DNA of 64,000 nt from CAZAMB01 sp964486335 (GCA_964486335.1 CAZAMB010000014.1:70531-134530), one strand, 5' to 3'. Shown: positions 52,238 through 61,806, counted from the first letter of the stretch. Notes: generated by a model from the letters alone, not told the origin. Program-made: numbers and translations.

Positions 52238-53944
52238 TTAATGTTTGAAGTGCCGTGTTCCGGTGAAGATCATGGCCGCTCCGCGTTCGTCGCAGGCGGC
52301 AATCACCTTATCGTCATTTTTTGATCCGCCGGGTTGAATGATGGCGGTAACTCCGGCGTCCATGAGGATGTTGGGGCCGTCGGGGAACGGGAAGAAGGCG
52401 TCGGACGCGGCCACGGAACCCATGAGCTTGTCCTCATGGCGGTTTTCCCTTGCGAGCCAGGTGGCGATGCGGCAGCTCATGACGCGGGACATCTGGCCCG
52501 CTCCGTTGCCGATCAACATTCCGTCCTTGCAGATACTGATTGCGTTGCTCTTGGTGTGCTTGGCGACCAGCCAGGCGAGACGCAGGTCGGCCATTTCGGC
52601 GTCGGTCGGGGTACGTTTGGTCACGACGTTCCATTGATCTTCGTTGAGGCCAACGGCGTCTGAAGTCTGAACGAGCATTCCGCCGGCAATTCGTCGATAG
52701 TCCAGCGCATTCGGATCCGAGGGCGCGTTCATGTCACCAACCGAAAGAAGCCGAACCTTGCTGCCCCAAGTTTTCTTGTGGTTGCGAATCAACTGCACCG
52801 ACTCTTCATCGAAAAAGGGCGCTACCCAGACCTCGATGAAGAACCCCCCTGCCCCGCAAGCCTTGCCCCATCGATCATAGGACTCCATAACGGCTTCGGC
52901 GAATGGCGGTGTAACCGGGAAGCCGCACGCAAGGATTCCGCCCATGGCGGCATTCGGATCGCCAACGTAGGCGCGGCGATAGCTTTCGATCGGATCCGCA
53001 TGGACACCAACACCGCAGGCGTTAGTGTGCTTAATGAAGACGCAATTGTGCCTTGAATGGTGGGACATGACCCCACAGACCAATTCACGACACAGTTGTA
53101 ACGCGGCATCGGCATCGAGAAAGTTGTTAGAGGAGAACTCGACCCCCTCAGTTTCGTAGCTTGCTCCTACAATCGTGCAGTCACGATCATCGTCGAGTCC
53201 ATAAAGCGATGCACTCTGTTGAGGATTTTCGCCATAGCGAAGATTCCGACTTGACCTGAGCCGGATGTGTCGGTATTCGGAATCAAACACCTTTCCGACG
53301 TTGCTCTCGTCGGACTTCGGACTTTCCGACCCACAACGCATCTTCGTCCATCGACGGGTAAGATACAGATCCACCTCGTCGTCATATGCCGATGTCGTCT
53401 CATACACCACGCTGGCCAATACCGTTCTTCCGGACGGTGAAAGATCGCCAGACTCTCGGATTTCATCCAATACATACGACATTGAATCCGAACGAATCAC
53501 TGGAATCACATGCTTATGGTTCTTCGCCGCGGCGCGAAGCATGCACGGCCCGCCGATGTCGATCATTTCGATCGCCTGCTCGAAGGTGCAATTGGGGTCG
53601 GCCACGGTCTTTTCAAATGGGTAGAGGTTCACCACGACCATGTCGATCGGTTCGATGCCCTGTTCCTTCAGTTGTCGCATGTGTTCGGGATTGTCGCGGT
53701 CGGCGAGAATGGCCGCATGGATCTTCGGATGCAACGTCTTGACCCGGCCGTCGAGCATTTCCGGAAAGCCGGTGATTTCCTCCACAAGCGTCACCGGGAT
53801 GCCGTTTTCCTTCAGGTGCTTGGCGGTGCCGCCGGTGGAGATGATCTCGACACCGAACTCGTCCACGAGAGCGCGGGCGAATTCGATGAGGCCGGTCTTG
53901 TCGTAGACGCTGATCAGCGCGCGTTTGATTCTTCGTTCGGTCAT
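52238..53944 (-). CDS. purH: Bifunctional AICAR transformylase/IMP cyclohydrolase
   Basis: Last two steps of IMP synthesis. 568 residues: the IMP cyclohydrolase domain starts RRIKRALISVYDKTGLIEFA with GTAKHLKENG, VEEITGFPEMLDGRVKTLHP and IDIGGPCMLRAAAKN. The transformylase domain has RYGENPQQSAS, VFIKHTNACGVG, HTKSNAISICKDGMLIGNGA and the terminal GVTAIIQPGGSKNDDKVIAA. It is about 40-50 residues longer than typical, with an insertion between the domains near residues 205-225. Confidence 0.95.
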   Translation of the reverse strand: MTERRIKRALISVYDKTGLIEFARALVDEFGVEIISTGGTAKHLKENGIPVTLVEEITGFPEMLDGRVKTLHPKIHAAILADRDNPEHMRQLKEQGIEPIDMVVVNLYPFEKTVADPNCTFEQAIEMIDIGGPCMLRAAAKNHKHVIPVIRSDSMSYVLDEIRESGDLSPSGRTVLASVVYETTSAYDDEVDLYLTRRWTKMRCGSESPKSDESNVGKVFDSEYRHIRLRSSRNLRYGENPQQSASLYGLDDDRDCTIVGASYETEGVEFSSNNFLDADAALQLCRELVCGVMSHHSRHNCVFIKHTNACGVGVHADPIESYRRAYVGDPNAAMGGILACGFPVTPPFAEAVMESYDRWGKACGAGGFFIEVWVAPFFDEESVQLIRNHKKTWGSKVRLLSVGDMNAPSDPNALDYRRIAGGMLVQTSDAVGLNEDQWNVVTKRTPTDAEMADLRLAWLVAKHTKSNAISICKDGMLIGNGAGQMSRVMSCRIATWLARENRHEDKLMGSVAASDAFFPFPDGPNILMDAGVTAIIQPGGSKNDDKVIAACDERGAAMIFTGTRHFKH

Positions 53945-53994
53945 AAGTCACTTTCAATGCACGCGTAGCGAGTTGGACGACCAAACCATTCGGA

Positions 53995-54030
53995 AATCCG
54001 CGCGAACTGAAGTTCGCGGCTCGCTACGAC
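53995..54030 (+). repeat. Interspersed palindromic repeat, copy 3
   Basis: CGCGAAC-TGAA-GTTCGCG hairpin with the full flanks AATCC and GCTCGCTACGAC. Lies in the upstream region of purH (minus strand). Confidence 0.75.
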
Positions 54031-54136
54031 GGGACTGACACCGTTCAAAGCTCATCGTATGCGCCGGCGAGCGCGGAGCAAACACAATTGTCAAATCAAC
54101 ACCAAGCACAGGAAGCGAGAACGTCGCTTGTTCATC

Positions 54137-55417
54137 TCAAGGCGATGAGGGAGGCGGCGTGTCGTGCCGACTACGGAATGGATCGGTAGGTTTGTCGGCC
54201 GCGCGGGTCGCGGGACCAACGGGAGCATTGTTTCCCGCCTCGGACGGAGGCAAATTGAGCTGCTGGCGAGCCATCATGACTTGCTGACGGCGAAGGTAGG
54301 GAACCTTGTCGAGGCGGACACTGTACACGCGCCCCCCGTCGCCGAGAAGATACGCGGCATCCGTCGCGCCGTTGGAAACCGCGAACGTCACGCCTGGGGC
54401 ATCCACCCCGCCCAGGCGATCGCCCTTTTCGTGGTCAAGCACGAAGAGCCGGCCCGGCGTAAACAATACATCGCCGGACGAATTGTGCGCGACGAATGCC
54501 GTCGCGTCCTTTTCCACCCACTTCTGTTCGCCCGTAATGGCGTCGAGGGCGGTGACGCCGCTGCCGCCACAAAACTGATAGGCCGTCTGAGCGACGACCG
54601 TGGGCGCGGTGTTTAGCGGCGCGGGGAACCGGACACGCCAAACAAATGTCCCCTGCTCACGATTCAGCTTGTAAAGCGATCGGTCGAGACATGGAATGTA
54701 CACGCCGGCATCATCGACGGCCGCGTCGGCAACGATCGCATCACTCGTGCGGAAGTGCCAATTGATTCCCTTGTCCGCGGCGCGGCAAGAAAACACCGAT
54801 CCAGCCTGAGAAGCAATCAGCAGATTCTCCCTGCGATCGCCGTAAAGTTTCGGCGCCGCCAGCACCGGCCCGCCCGTCGCCACTTCCCAACGCATGACGG
54901 GAGCGGTGCGCCGCTCAACGTCAACGAACAGCGAATAAAACCGCCCGTTGGTGCTTCCCGCCATCAGCACGTTTCCAATGGCGACCATTGGGCCGCCAAT
55001 GGGAAAATCCAATGCGAAATCGCCCAGACGTCGTCCGGAAAACCGATCATAAATATACGTTCGAGTCGTAGTCGGGATCACGACATTTCCACGCCGGTCG
55101 GATTGAAGAATGTGCGTCGGAGAGAATATCCGGTAGGCCGCCTCGGTCAGGGAATCGCCCCAGCGAAGCAACCCGGTCTCGGCGTGAAGTGAATACAGCG
55201 CGCCGCGATCGGTAGAGACGTACAACGCCTCGTCCACCAGGAAGGCTTCCTTCAATCGCTCGTCGGCGGCGAGCGGCAACCGGGCTTCCCAAAACAAAGA
55301 CAAGCCGACTTCGGCCAACGCCGCCCTGTCCAACGGCGGGGCTAACGCCGGTGGCTTTGCCGCCAAGGCAGGCGAAGCGGAAAACGCGATAAGAAAACTG
55401 GCAACCAGCGACTTCAT
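54137..55417 (-). CDS. Secreted PQQ-like beta-propeller protein
   Basis: 426 residues with a signal peptide (MKSLVASFLIAFSASPALAA). Repeated beta-blades follow: YVSTDRGALYSLHAETGLLRW, YIYDRFSGRRLGDF, YIPCLDRSLYKLNREQGTFVW and VTALDAITGEQKW, characteristic of PQQ-binding-like/BamB-type propellers. It is probably periplasmic and a scaffold rather than an enzyme. ATG 55417 is chosen because the signal peptide begins there; the frame extends to 55483. The tail is Pro/Ser-rich and disordered. Confidence 0.85.
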   Translation of the reverse strand: MKSLVASFLIAFSASPALAAKPPALAPPLDRAALAEVGLSLFWEARLPLAADERLKEAFLVDEALYVSTDRGALYSLHAETGLLRWGDSLTEAAYRIFSPTHILQSDRRGNVVIPTTTRTYIYDRFSGRRLGDFALDFPIGGPMVAIGNVLMAGSTNGRFYSLFVDVERRTAPVMRWEVATGGPVLAAPKLYGDRRENLLIASQAGSVFSCRAADKGINWHFRTSDAIVADAAVDDAGVYIPCLDRSLYKLNREQGTFVWRVRFPAPLNTAPTVVAQTAYQFCGGSGVTALDAITGEQKWVEKDATAFVAHNSSGDVLFTPGRLFVLDHEKGDRLGGVDAPGVTFAVSNGATDAAYLLGDGGRVYSVRLDKVPYLRRQQVMMARQQLNLPPSEAGNNAPVGPATRAADKPTDPFRSRHDTPPPSSP

Positions 55418-55547
55418 TCCGGCAGGCTCCGTCAGGTCCGTGGATGGGCGGCGGCAGGGACTCCAGTTGTCATTGCTCGACACGCCGATTTACAAGCTAG
55501 AAATCGACTCACTCTTCAGCGGATTGAACCGGAAAGCACTCGAATCG

Positions 55548-55823
55548 TCAACCGGGATCGGGCTGCGTGGGTTCTTCGACATGAAAAACTTGCCCCGTGT
55601 CCCGCTCCCACTCGCGCATCTGTCGGATCAGGTTCAAGTGGCGTTCGATCGCGCTCCGGGCGTTTTGTGACGGTGGAACAATGTCGAAAACGTGGGGCCG
55701 CCCTCCGGCTCGAGCGTGCAAATCAGTCTCGAAATCATCCCAGGCGCCCTCGTAGAGTGTATCGCGAATCCGGATCAACATCCGATGCTCTTCGGTTAAG
55801 TTGAATCCTGAGATCACGGTCAT
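55548..55823 (-). CDS. Hypothetical protein
   Basis: 91 residues, acidic, unrecognised. It starts MTVISGFNLTEEHRMLIRIR with AGGAA a few bases upstream, contains a DDFETDLHARAG segment and a charged C terminus. No signal peptide or membrane segment. Confidence 0.45.
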   Translation of the reverse strand: MTVISGFNLTEEHRMLIRIRDTLYEGAWDDFETDLHARAGGRPHVFDIVPPSQNARSAIERHLNLIRQMREWERDTGQVFHVEEPTQPDPG

Positions 55824-56408
55824 GATTTCCTATTCTGCTAAGACCGGCAGAAACTCCGGAGCAACGAACCGCAGCCTGTCTCGTTCTGCGTCTTGAAAAT
55901 CCGCTCAACTGTGCCGTCGGAGGCAATTGAAACGCTAACAGAAGCCCACCCAGCCGGACATCCAAAGAGGACTGCCATCCTCTCCCCATGCCAAGTTCGA
56001 GCGTTCCCCATGCCAAAGCGTACCGAGCCTGAGGTTACGAATCAAATCGATAAACCGCATCCGGCGTTGTTCCGTTTTTCGGGGAGTTTCTCCACAGGGC
56101 ATCGCCCATCTCTGGGTGTACGGCCTCGAGTACGCGCCCTGCATGCGAACGTTTGCAGTCCGGATCGTCACCCGCCCGTTTCAGAACTATGTTGCCGATA
56201 TGACGCCCGCTCGACGTTGCGCGGCACCTGTAAATCAACCCGGCCGTGGAGTGAAATCAGCACTGAAAGGTACAGGGAAAATCGTGGCGAGAACATGGTT
56301 TGCCGCTCGCTTCATCGGGTAAGTTGGAGTACAAATTGCCGACCTTGAAAAACGACCCGCGATCGTTTCGACGGACATTGCGACTCTTATGTTTGTAGGG
56401 GGTGAGTG
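55824..56408. other. Long intergenic stretch, no gene seen
   Basis: About 585 bases. Several short frames exist on both strands but none has a ribosome binding site, conserved motif or signal peptide. No tRNA, repeat copy or clear terminator was found. The last 20 bases contain GGGGGTGAG, the ribosome binding site of the next gene. Confidence 0.5.
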
Positions 56409-57248
56409 ATGAACTTTCCGAAGGCTTGCACGGCGGAATCGTTTGGCTTTCAGCACATCATCTACGAGAAGCGCGGGCACAAGGCGACGGTGACGATGAA
56501 CCGGCCCGAGGTGCTCAATTGCCTCGACTTTCCGACGCTGCGGGAGTTGCACCGGGCGTTCGAGGATGTGTCGTGGGATGACGCGATTCGCGTGATGGTG
56601 CTGACCGGGGCGGGCGACCGTGCCTTTTGCACCGGCGCGGACCTCAAGGAACAGGCCGAGGATTGCCTCGACAAGCCTAACGCCTATTGGAAATGGATGG
56701 GGGCGTTCATCGAGGTGCATGAGAAGCTCCGCAACATCGGCAAGGTGACAGTGGCCCGGCTTAACGGGATGGTGGTGGGCGGCGGCAACGAGATGAACAT
56801 GTCGTGCGACTTGGCCATCGCGGCGGACGACATCATTATTCGGCAGGTCGGCGCAGCGCGGGGAAGCGTGGCCGCGGGCGGAGCGACTCAGTTTCTGCCT
56901 CTGATCGTCGGCGATCGGCGGGCACGGGAGATTCTGTTCCTTTGCGAGGAAATCCCTGCGGCGAAAGCGCTTGATTGGGGGCTGGTCAATCAGGTCGTGC
57001 CGCGGGCGAAGCTCGACGAGGCCGTTGACGTGCTGTGCGAAAAACTCATCAACAAACTGCCGGAGTGTACACGGTATACCAAGCAGCAGCTCAACTTCTG
57101 GCGCGACTTCTCGTGGCATCAGACCATCGGGCACGCCCGCGATTGGCTGGCCATCCACAACCTCGCCCCTGAGGTCCACGAAGGCATCAAGGCATTTGTC
57201 GAGAAGCGAGCAGTTGACTACTCGAAAGTGCGCGGGCAACAGGCATAA
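56409..57248 (+). CDS. Enoyl-CoA hydratase/isomerase family protein, atypical active site
   Basis: 279-280 residues of the crotonase fold: NRPEVLNCLDFPTLRELHRA, then GAGDRAFCTGADLKEQAED, oxyanion-hole region MVVGGGNEMNMSCDLAIA, and AREILFLCEEIPAAKALDWG. The first catalytic Glu position is kept (GGNEM), but the second Glu-containing loop (FGxPE) is replaced by GAARGSVAAGGATQFLP. That loop recalls ring-opening hydrolases such as 6-oxocyclohexene-carbonyl-CoA hydrolase and DHNA-CoA synthase more than a hydratase. The reaction cannot be fixed. Start GTG 56406 or ATG 56409. Confidence 0.82.
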   Translation: MNFPKACTAESFGFQHIIYEKRGHKATVTMNRPEVLNCLDFPTLRELHRAFEDVSWDDAIRVMVLTGAGDRAFCTGADLKEQAEDCLDKPNAYWKWMGAFIEVHEKLRNIGKVTVARLNGMVVGGGNEMNMSCDLAIAADDIIIRQVGAARGSVAAGGATQFLPLIVGDRRAREILFLCEEIPAAKALDWGLVNQVVPRAKLDEAVDVLCEKLINKLPECTRYTKQQLNFWRDFSWHQTIGHARDWLAIHNLAPEVHEGIKAFVEKRAVDYSKVRGQQA

Positions 57249-57253
57249 ATGTA

Positions 57254-57259
57254 TATAAT
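57254..57259 (+). promoter_or_regulatory. Candidate -10 element (TATAAT) for the nuclease-like gene
   Basis: A perfect TATAAT lies 17 bases before ATG 57277, in an A/T-rich stretch unlike its surroundings. No clear -35 box was seen. Confidence 0.35.
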
Positions 57260-57276
57260 TAAAGAGGGATGCGGCA

Positions 57277-57753
57277 ATGGCCAAAAGAAGCCAAAAATCT
57301 CCGCTCAAAGGATACCAATCTGGAATAGCCGGCGAGTACTTCGTCGCCGCAGAGTTGTCGCGCATGGGTTATGTCGCGTCTTTAACCCTGAAGAACACGG
57401 CGGGAATCGACATACTTGCGTCGAACTCGAAGGGCACCCGAACCGTTGCGATACAAGTAAAAACAACTCAGAATACAAAGCCGGTATGGACCCTCGGCAA
57501 GAAAGCCGAGGACGACAGCTCTCCAAAGAAGTTCTATGTGTTCGTCAAGCTTGGGAAACAGCGCTCAATTCCAGAGTACTACATAGTTCCAAGCGCAGTC
57601 GTCGCACGAACGATCAAAAACGATTACAATATATGGCTCCGTACACTCGGTAAGGGAGGAAAAAAGCACAACGAAAATCCGATGCGCTTATTTCATGCTC
57701 CGAAACGGTATCTGGATAAGTGGCCGCGACTGAAACTCGGTTCGGCAGAATGA
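57277..57753 (+). CDS. PD-(D/E)XK nuclease-like protein
   Basis: 158 residues resembling the restriction-endonuclease-like fold. It has SGIAGEYFVAAELSRMG (Glu), TAGIDILASNSKGTR (Asp) and VAIQVKTTQN (Q-x-K), which together make the E/D...QxK core seen in small nuclease-like proteins. The C-terminal half is basic. It interrupts a run of crotonase genes, has a higher A+T content and AAA/AAT-rich codons, and has its own -10-like box, suggesting recent acquisition. Activity is not shown by sequence. Confidence 0.7.
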   Translation: MAKRSQKSPLKGYQSGIAGEYFVAAELSRMGYVASLTLKNTAGIDILASNSKGTRTVAIQVKTTQNTKPVWTLGKKAEDDSSPKKFYVFVKLGKQRSIPEYYIVPSAVVARTIKNDYNIWLRTLGKGGKKHNENPMRLFHAPKRYLDKWPRLKLGSAE

Positions 57754-57756
57754 TGA

Positions 57757-58035
57757 TCATCGAGAAGAGCGGCGCTTCGACGACCGCCCATTTCGGCCAT
57801 TGATCGGCTCGATGCGCGTGATGTGAATGAGAGCGCAGTGAGCCAGCCGGTCGTACATCCAGGGCATATCGCGATCTGGAATCACGACGTTGATGGCCGA
57901 TCGCCCGATGAGGCACATGTCCTGGTGCGTGACGTCAAAGGTCTTGCTATCGGATATGAAAATCCGGAATGGCTCGAAGGGCTGTCTGACGAGAAGTTCA
58001 CGCACATCTTCAGGCCGCACGATGGGACTCCTCAT
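57757..58035 (-). CDS. Conserved hypothetical protein
   Basis: About 92 residues with the pattern R-x-E-D-V-R-x-L-x-x-x-Q-P-F-x-P-F-R-I (VRPEDVRELLVRQPFEPFRI) followed by DSKTFDVTHQDMCLIGRSA and ALIHITRIEPI, which I recognise as a small family frequent in planctomycetes but without known function. An alternative start at 58065 adds ten residues. Confidence 0.6.
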   Translation of the reverse strand: MRSPIVRPEDVRELLVRQPFEPFRIFISDSKTFDVTHQDMCLIGRSAINVVIPDRDMPWMYDRLAHCALIHITRIEPINGRNGRSSKRRSSR

Positions 58036-58118
58036 GGACCATTGAAATACTATGATTCTGATCATGGCACGTCAACGCAGACTTGTCGGATCGCGAGAAA
58101 ACCGGGAAGATAATCGGC

Positions 58119-58889
58119 ATGTCGAACACAGTACTCGCCAAAACGGAAGATCACGTCGGCGTCGCGACACTCAACCGCCCGGAAGTGCTCAACGCGCTTT
58201 CGATCGAGTTGATGGATCAACTCATCGCGACGCTCGAGGAGTTCGATCGCGATCCGAACATCTACGTCATCGTCATCGCGGGCAGTGAAAAGGCCTTCGC
58301 CGCAGGGGCCGACATCGGCGACATGGCCGACGCCTCCGTGCTGGACATGTACAACAAGAACAACCTCGCCCGATGGCTGCGGATTAAGGCGATCCGCAAG
58401 CCGATCATCGCGGCGATCAGCGGATTCTGCCTCGGCGGCGGCTGCGAACTGGCCATGCACTGCGACATCATCGTCGCTTCCGAGTCGGCCCAGTTCGGAC
58501 AGCCGGAGATCAATATCGGCATCATGCCCGGCGCGGGCGGCACGCAGCGGCTCACGCGCGCGATCGGCAAGTTCCGGGCGATGGAGATGATCCTCACCGG
58601 CCGGTTCATCAGTGCAAAGGAGGCTTACGACGCGGGGCTGGTCTCGAAAGTCGTCTCGAAGGAACAGTTCCTTGCCGAGGCGATGACGCTCGCGCGGCAA
58701 CTCGCGACCAAGCCGCCCATCGCGCTGCGGATGGCCAAGGACGCGGTGCTGGCCGTCGATGAGATGCCGCTCTCCGCAGGCCTCGAGTACGAACGGCGAG
58801 TGTTTTACTCACTCTTCGCCACCGACGATCAAAAGGAGGGCATGAAGGCCTTTCTCGAAAAGCGGAAGGCGAAGTTTGAAGGTAAGTAG
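58119..58889 (+). CDS. Enoyl-CoA hydratase (crotonase)
   Basis: 256 residues, normal length. Both catalytic Glu positions are in place: GGGCELAMHCDIIVA and FGQPEINIGIMPGAGGTQRL. Also NRPEVLNALSIELMDQ, AGSEKAFAAGADIGDM (oxyanion hole) and RFISAKEAYDAGLV. Hydrates 2-enoyl-CoA in fatty-acid oxidation. The start at 58119 gives the family N terminus; the frame is open from 58083 (TTG). It lies 23 bases before the next paralogue. Confidence 0.9.
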   Translation: MSNTVLAKTEDHVGVATLNRPEVLNALSIELMDQLIATLEEFDRDPNIYVIVIAGSEKAFAAGADIGDMADASVLDMYNKNNLARWLRIKAIRKPIIAAISGFCLGGGCELAMHCDIIVASESAQFGQPEINIGIMPGAGGTQRLTRAIGKFRAMEMILTGRFISAKEAYDAGLVSKVVSKEQFLAEAMTLARQLATKPPIALRMAKDAVLAVDEMPLSAGLEYERRVFYSLFATDDQKEGMKAFLEKRKAKFEGK

Positions 58890-58912
58890 CCGCCAATGGT
58901 CTTGAGATTGTC

Positions 58913-59713
58913 ATGACTGAAAAAAGCCCATCGATCATCCTCCACGATCAGGCCGGCGTGCGAACGCTGACGCTCAACCGTCCCGACGTGCTCAACTCGT
59001 TCAACAACGACCTGCTGGCGTCGCTCGGCAAGGCGGTGCGCGACGCCGAGAAAGACAAGGTTGTTCGATGCCTTGTCATTACCGGCGCGGGACGCGGTTT
59101 CTCCGCCGGGCAGGACCTTGCCGACGTCTCGGAGCGATACAAGAGCGACGCGCCCATCGAGCTAGGCGGACACCTTCGAGAGAAGTACCACCCGATCATC
59201 AGTCGGATTCGATCGATGGAGAAGCCGGTCATCGCGTCAATCAACGGCGTGGCCGCCGGAGCGGGGTGCAGCTTGGCGCTGGCCTGCGATCTCCGCATCG
59301 CCGCCGAGTCCGCGAGCTTCATTGAAGCCTTCATTAACGTCGGACTTGCTCCAGATTCGGGAAGCACCTTTTTCCTTCCGCGACTGGTGGGCTTTTCGAA
59401 GGCCCTTGAGTTGGCTTTCACCGGACGCAAAGTCAAAGCCGATGAAGCCTTGCAGATCGGATTGGTCAATCGGGTTGTTCCCGATGCCGATTTGGCCGCC
59501 GAGACGACCAGGCTGGCCGGGCAACTCGCATCGCTGCCGACCCGGGCGATCGGCCTTACCAAGCGAGCGATCAACGCAGCCTGGAACAACGATCTCGAAG
59601 CCCAGCTCGACTACGAAGCCATGCTGCAAACGACCGCCGGCCAGACCAAAGATCACCGCGAGGGCATTTCCGCCTTCCTCGAAAAACGCCGTCCGAATTT
59701 CACAGGCGAATAA
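58913..59713 (+). CDS. Enoyl-CoA hydratase/isomerase, PaaG-like
   Basis: 266 residues, crotonase fold: NRPDVLNSFNNDLLASLGKA, then GAGRGFSAGQDLADVSERY, GVAAGAGCSLALACDLRIAA and FINVGLAPDSGSTFFLPRLVG. The AGQDL motif and the Asp-containing second loop (PDSG instead of PExG) are those of PaaG-type 1,2-epoxyphenylacetyl-CoA isomerases. No other paa genes are present, so the substrate remains open. It is in line with the upstream crotonase gene. Confidence 0.85.
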   Translation: MTEKSPSIILHDQAGVRTLTLNRPDVLNSFNNDLLASLGKAVRDAEKDKVVRCLVITGAGRGFSAGQDLADVSERYKSDAPIELGGHLREKYHPIISRIRSMEKPVIASINGVAAGAGCSLALACDLRIAAESASFIEAFINVGLAPDSGSTFFLPRLVGFSKALELAFTGRKVKADEALQIGLVNRVVPDADLAAETTRLAGQLASLPTRAIGLTKRAINAAWNNDLEAQLDYEAMLQTTAGQTKDHREGISAFLEKRRPNFTGE

Positions 59714-59819
59714 AACAAGCCGCCTATCGACGATTTTCCGCTTGTACTGCCTTGGCTGCGACTTTATCCTTTGCGCTTGAGTATTCGTTTCCACCGACCA
59801 TCGAATCCCGGAGCCAGGA

Positions 59820-61805
59820 ATGACCACAACAATGACCGCCGCCGAAACGCGCAGGGGTATTTCGCCCGCCGAAGTGAACGCCGTTCACGCCAAGGCCGTT
59901 GAACTCGGAAAGCTCATCCTCAGAATGACGACGGCCTCCGGGTCCGGACATCCGTCGAGCGCGTTGGCAATCGGTCACATCATCATTGAATTGATGCATC
60001 GGCGCATGCGATACGATCCAAAGGACCCGTGGAACCCTGGCAACGACCGTCTTGTCCTTTCGGTCGGCCATGCCGTGCCTGCGGTCTATGCCGCCTACGC
60101 CGACCTCGGCGGATTCGTCGGTCGAAGCAAGTCGGAGGGGCGGGCGCTTTCGATCGACGATCTGACTTCTCTGCGCGAACTGGAAAGCGTGCTCGACGGA
60201 CACCCCAACCCCGCCGAGGGGTTTCCCTTTTTTGATGCGGCGACGGGATCGCTGGGCCAAGGTCTGTCCGTTGCCGCCGGACTCGCTCTGGCCGCGCGCC
60301 TCGAATGCATCGACAAGAGAATTTACTGCATCATCGGTGACGGCGAAGCTCGCGAAGGCCAGGTCTGGGAGGCACTCGATTTCATCATCGATCAGCACCT
60401 CAATCACATCGTCCCCGTGTTCAGTTGCAATGGTCACGGACAGGCGGGGCCTGTGTCCGGTCAGCAATCCGCCGACGTCCTCGCGGCCAAGCTTTCCGCG
60501 TTCAACTGGAAGGTGTTTCGCGCAGACGGCCACGATCCCAAATCGCTCGCCGGTGCCTTGGATCATGCGGAAGCCTGCGATCGCCCCGCTGCGGTCGTCG
60601 CCGCGACGGTTAAAGGCTGGGGCGTTGAGTCAATGATCGGCAAGAATTACCACGGAAAACCCCTGACTGAGAGCGAACTGCATGGCGCCTGCGAACAGTT
60701 GGAGGCGACAGGTCTGAGACTCGGCGCGTCGCTTTGCGCGGCGTTTGAGCCGCGAAAACCCGGTCGAATGACCCCACAAAAGCACCCCCAGCGAATCGTC
60801 ATGCCCGCGATTCGGGAAGGATTCAAGCGCGCCGGTTTGGAAAACGCGCTGGAAAAAAAGAAGCTGGCGACGAGAAGGGCTTTCGGCGCCGCGCTGCTGG
60901 TCCTTGGCGACACTGATCCGCGAATCGTCAGCCTGGACGGCGATGTCAGCAATTCGACGTTTGCCGACATGTTCGGCCAGGCGCATTCCTCCCGGTTCTT
61001 TGAGTGCAAGATCGCTGAGCAGCACATGATCAGTGCCGCCGCGGGTTGCGCCGCGGGAGGGTTAATCCCCTTCGCCAGCAGCTTCGGGAAGTTCCTCGCC
61101 CGGGCGGCCGACCAGATTGACATGGCCGCGATAAGTCGGGCCAACATAAAAATTGTCGGATCGCATTGCGGTGTATCCCTTGCGGCCGACGGACCATCCC
61201 AGATGGCCGTTTCGGATGTCGCCTTTTTTCGCAGTTTGACCCGCGTAGATAACGGTAGTGGAGGGATTGGCTGCCACGTGTTCCAGCCTGCCGATGCCGT
61301 CAGCGCCTACCGACTGACGGAGCTGATGACCAATATTAACGGAATGTGTTACCTCCGAACGCACCGGCCGGATGCCTCGTTCGTATACGCACTGGACGAG
61401 AAGTTCGAAGTGGGCGGCTGCAAGCAGCTTCGGACAGGGCGTCATCTGACCCTTGTCAGTTGCGGCTACATGCTGCACGTGACGCTAAACGCCGCCGAGA
61501 AGCTCGCCGCCGAAGGGATCGAGAGCAACGTGTTTGATGCCTACACCTTTCCGCTCCATGCCGAACCGATTCTGGCGGCCGCCCAAAATGCGGGTGGGAC
61601 GGTTTTAACCGTCGAGGACAATTATGAAGGCGGCTTGAGGTCGGAGTTGGCTGAAGCGGCGGCGGAGAGAGGGCACGTGCGCGTGTTCGGACTCACGGCT
61701 CGCCGCATTCCCAAGTCGGCCAAGACGGCGGAAGAGGTTTTTGGTTACGTTGGCGTGGGCGTTGAAGACGTTCTGAACAAAGCGAAATCGGTGCTGAAGG
61801 ATTGA
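59820..61805 (+). CDS. tkt: Transketolase
   Basis: Thiamine-diphosphate enzyme of the pentose phosphate pathway. 661 residues. TPP domain: TTASGSGHPSSALAIGHIII, LVLSVGHAVPAVYAAYADLG, GSLGQGLSVAAGLALAARLE and the GDGEAREGQVWEAL metal motif. The pyrimidine domain has ECKIAEQHMISAAAGCAAGG with the catalytic Glu. The C-terminal domain ends VFGYVGVGVEDVL. Full length in one gene. Confidence 0.93.
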   Translation: MTTTMTAAETRRGISPAEVNAVHAKAVELGKLILRMTTASGSGHPSSALAIGHIIIELMHRRMRYDPKDPWNPGNDRLVLSVGHAVPAVYAAYADLGGFVGRSKSEGRALSIDDLTSLRELESVLDGHPNPAEGFPFFDAATGSLGQGLSVAAGLALAARLECIDKRIYCIIGDGEAREGQVWEALDFIIDQHLNHIVPVFSCNGHGQAGPVSGQQSADVLAAKLSAFNWKVFRADGHDPKSLAGALDHAEACDRPAAVVAATVKGWGVESMIGKNYHGKPLTESELHGACEQLEATGLRLGASLCAAFEPRKPGRMTPQKHPQRIVMPAIREGFKRAGLENALEKKKLATRRAFGAALLVLGDTDPRIVSLDGDVSNSTFADMFGQAHSSRFFECKIAEQHMISAAAGCAAGGLIPFASSFGKFLARAADQIDMAAISRANIKIVGSHCGVSLAADGPSQMAVSDVAFFRSLTRVDNGSGGIGCHVFQPADAVSAYRLTELMTNINGMCYLRTHRPDASFVYALDEKFEVGGCKQLRTGRHLTLVSCGYMLHVTLNAAEKLAAEGIESNVFDAYTFPLHAEPILAAAQNAGGTVLTVEDNYEGGLRSELAEAAAERGHVRVFGLTARRIPKSAKTAEEVFGYVGVGVEDVLNKAKSVLKD

Positions 61806-61806
61806 T

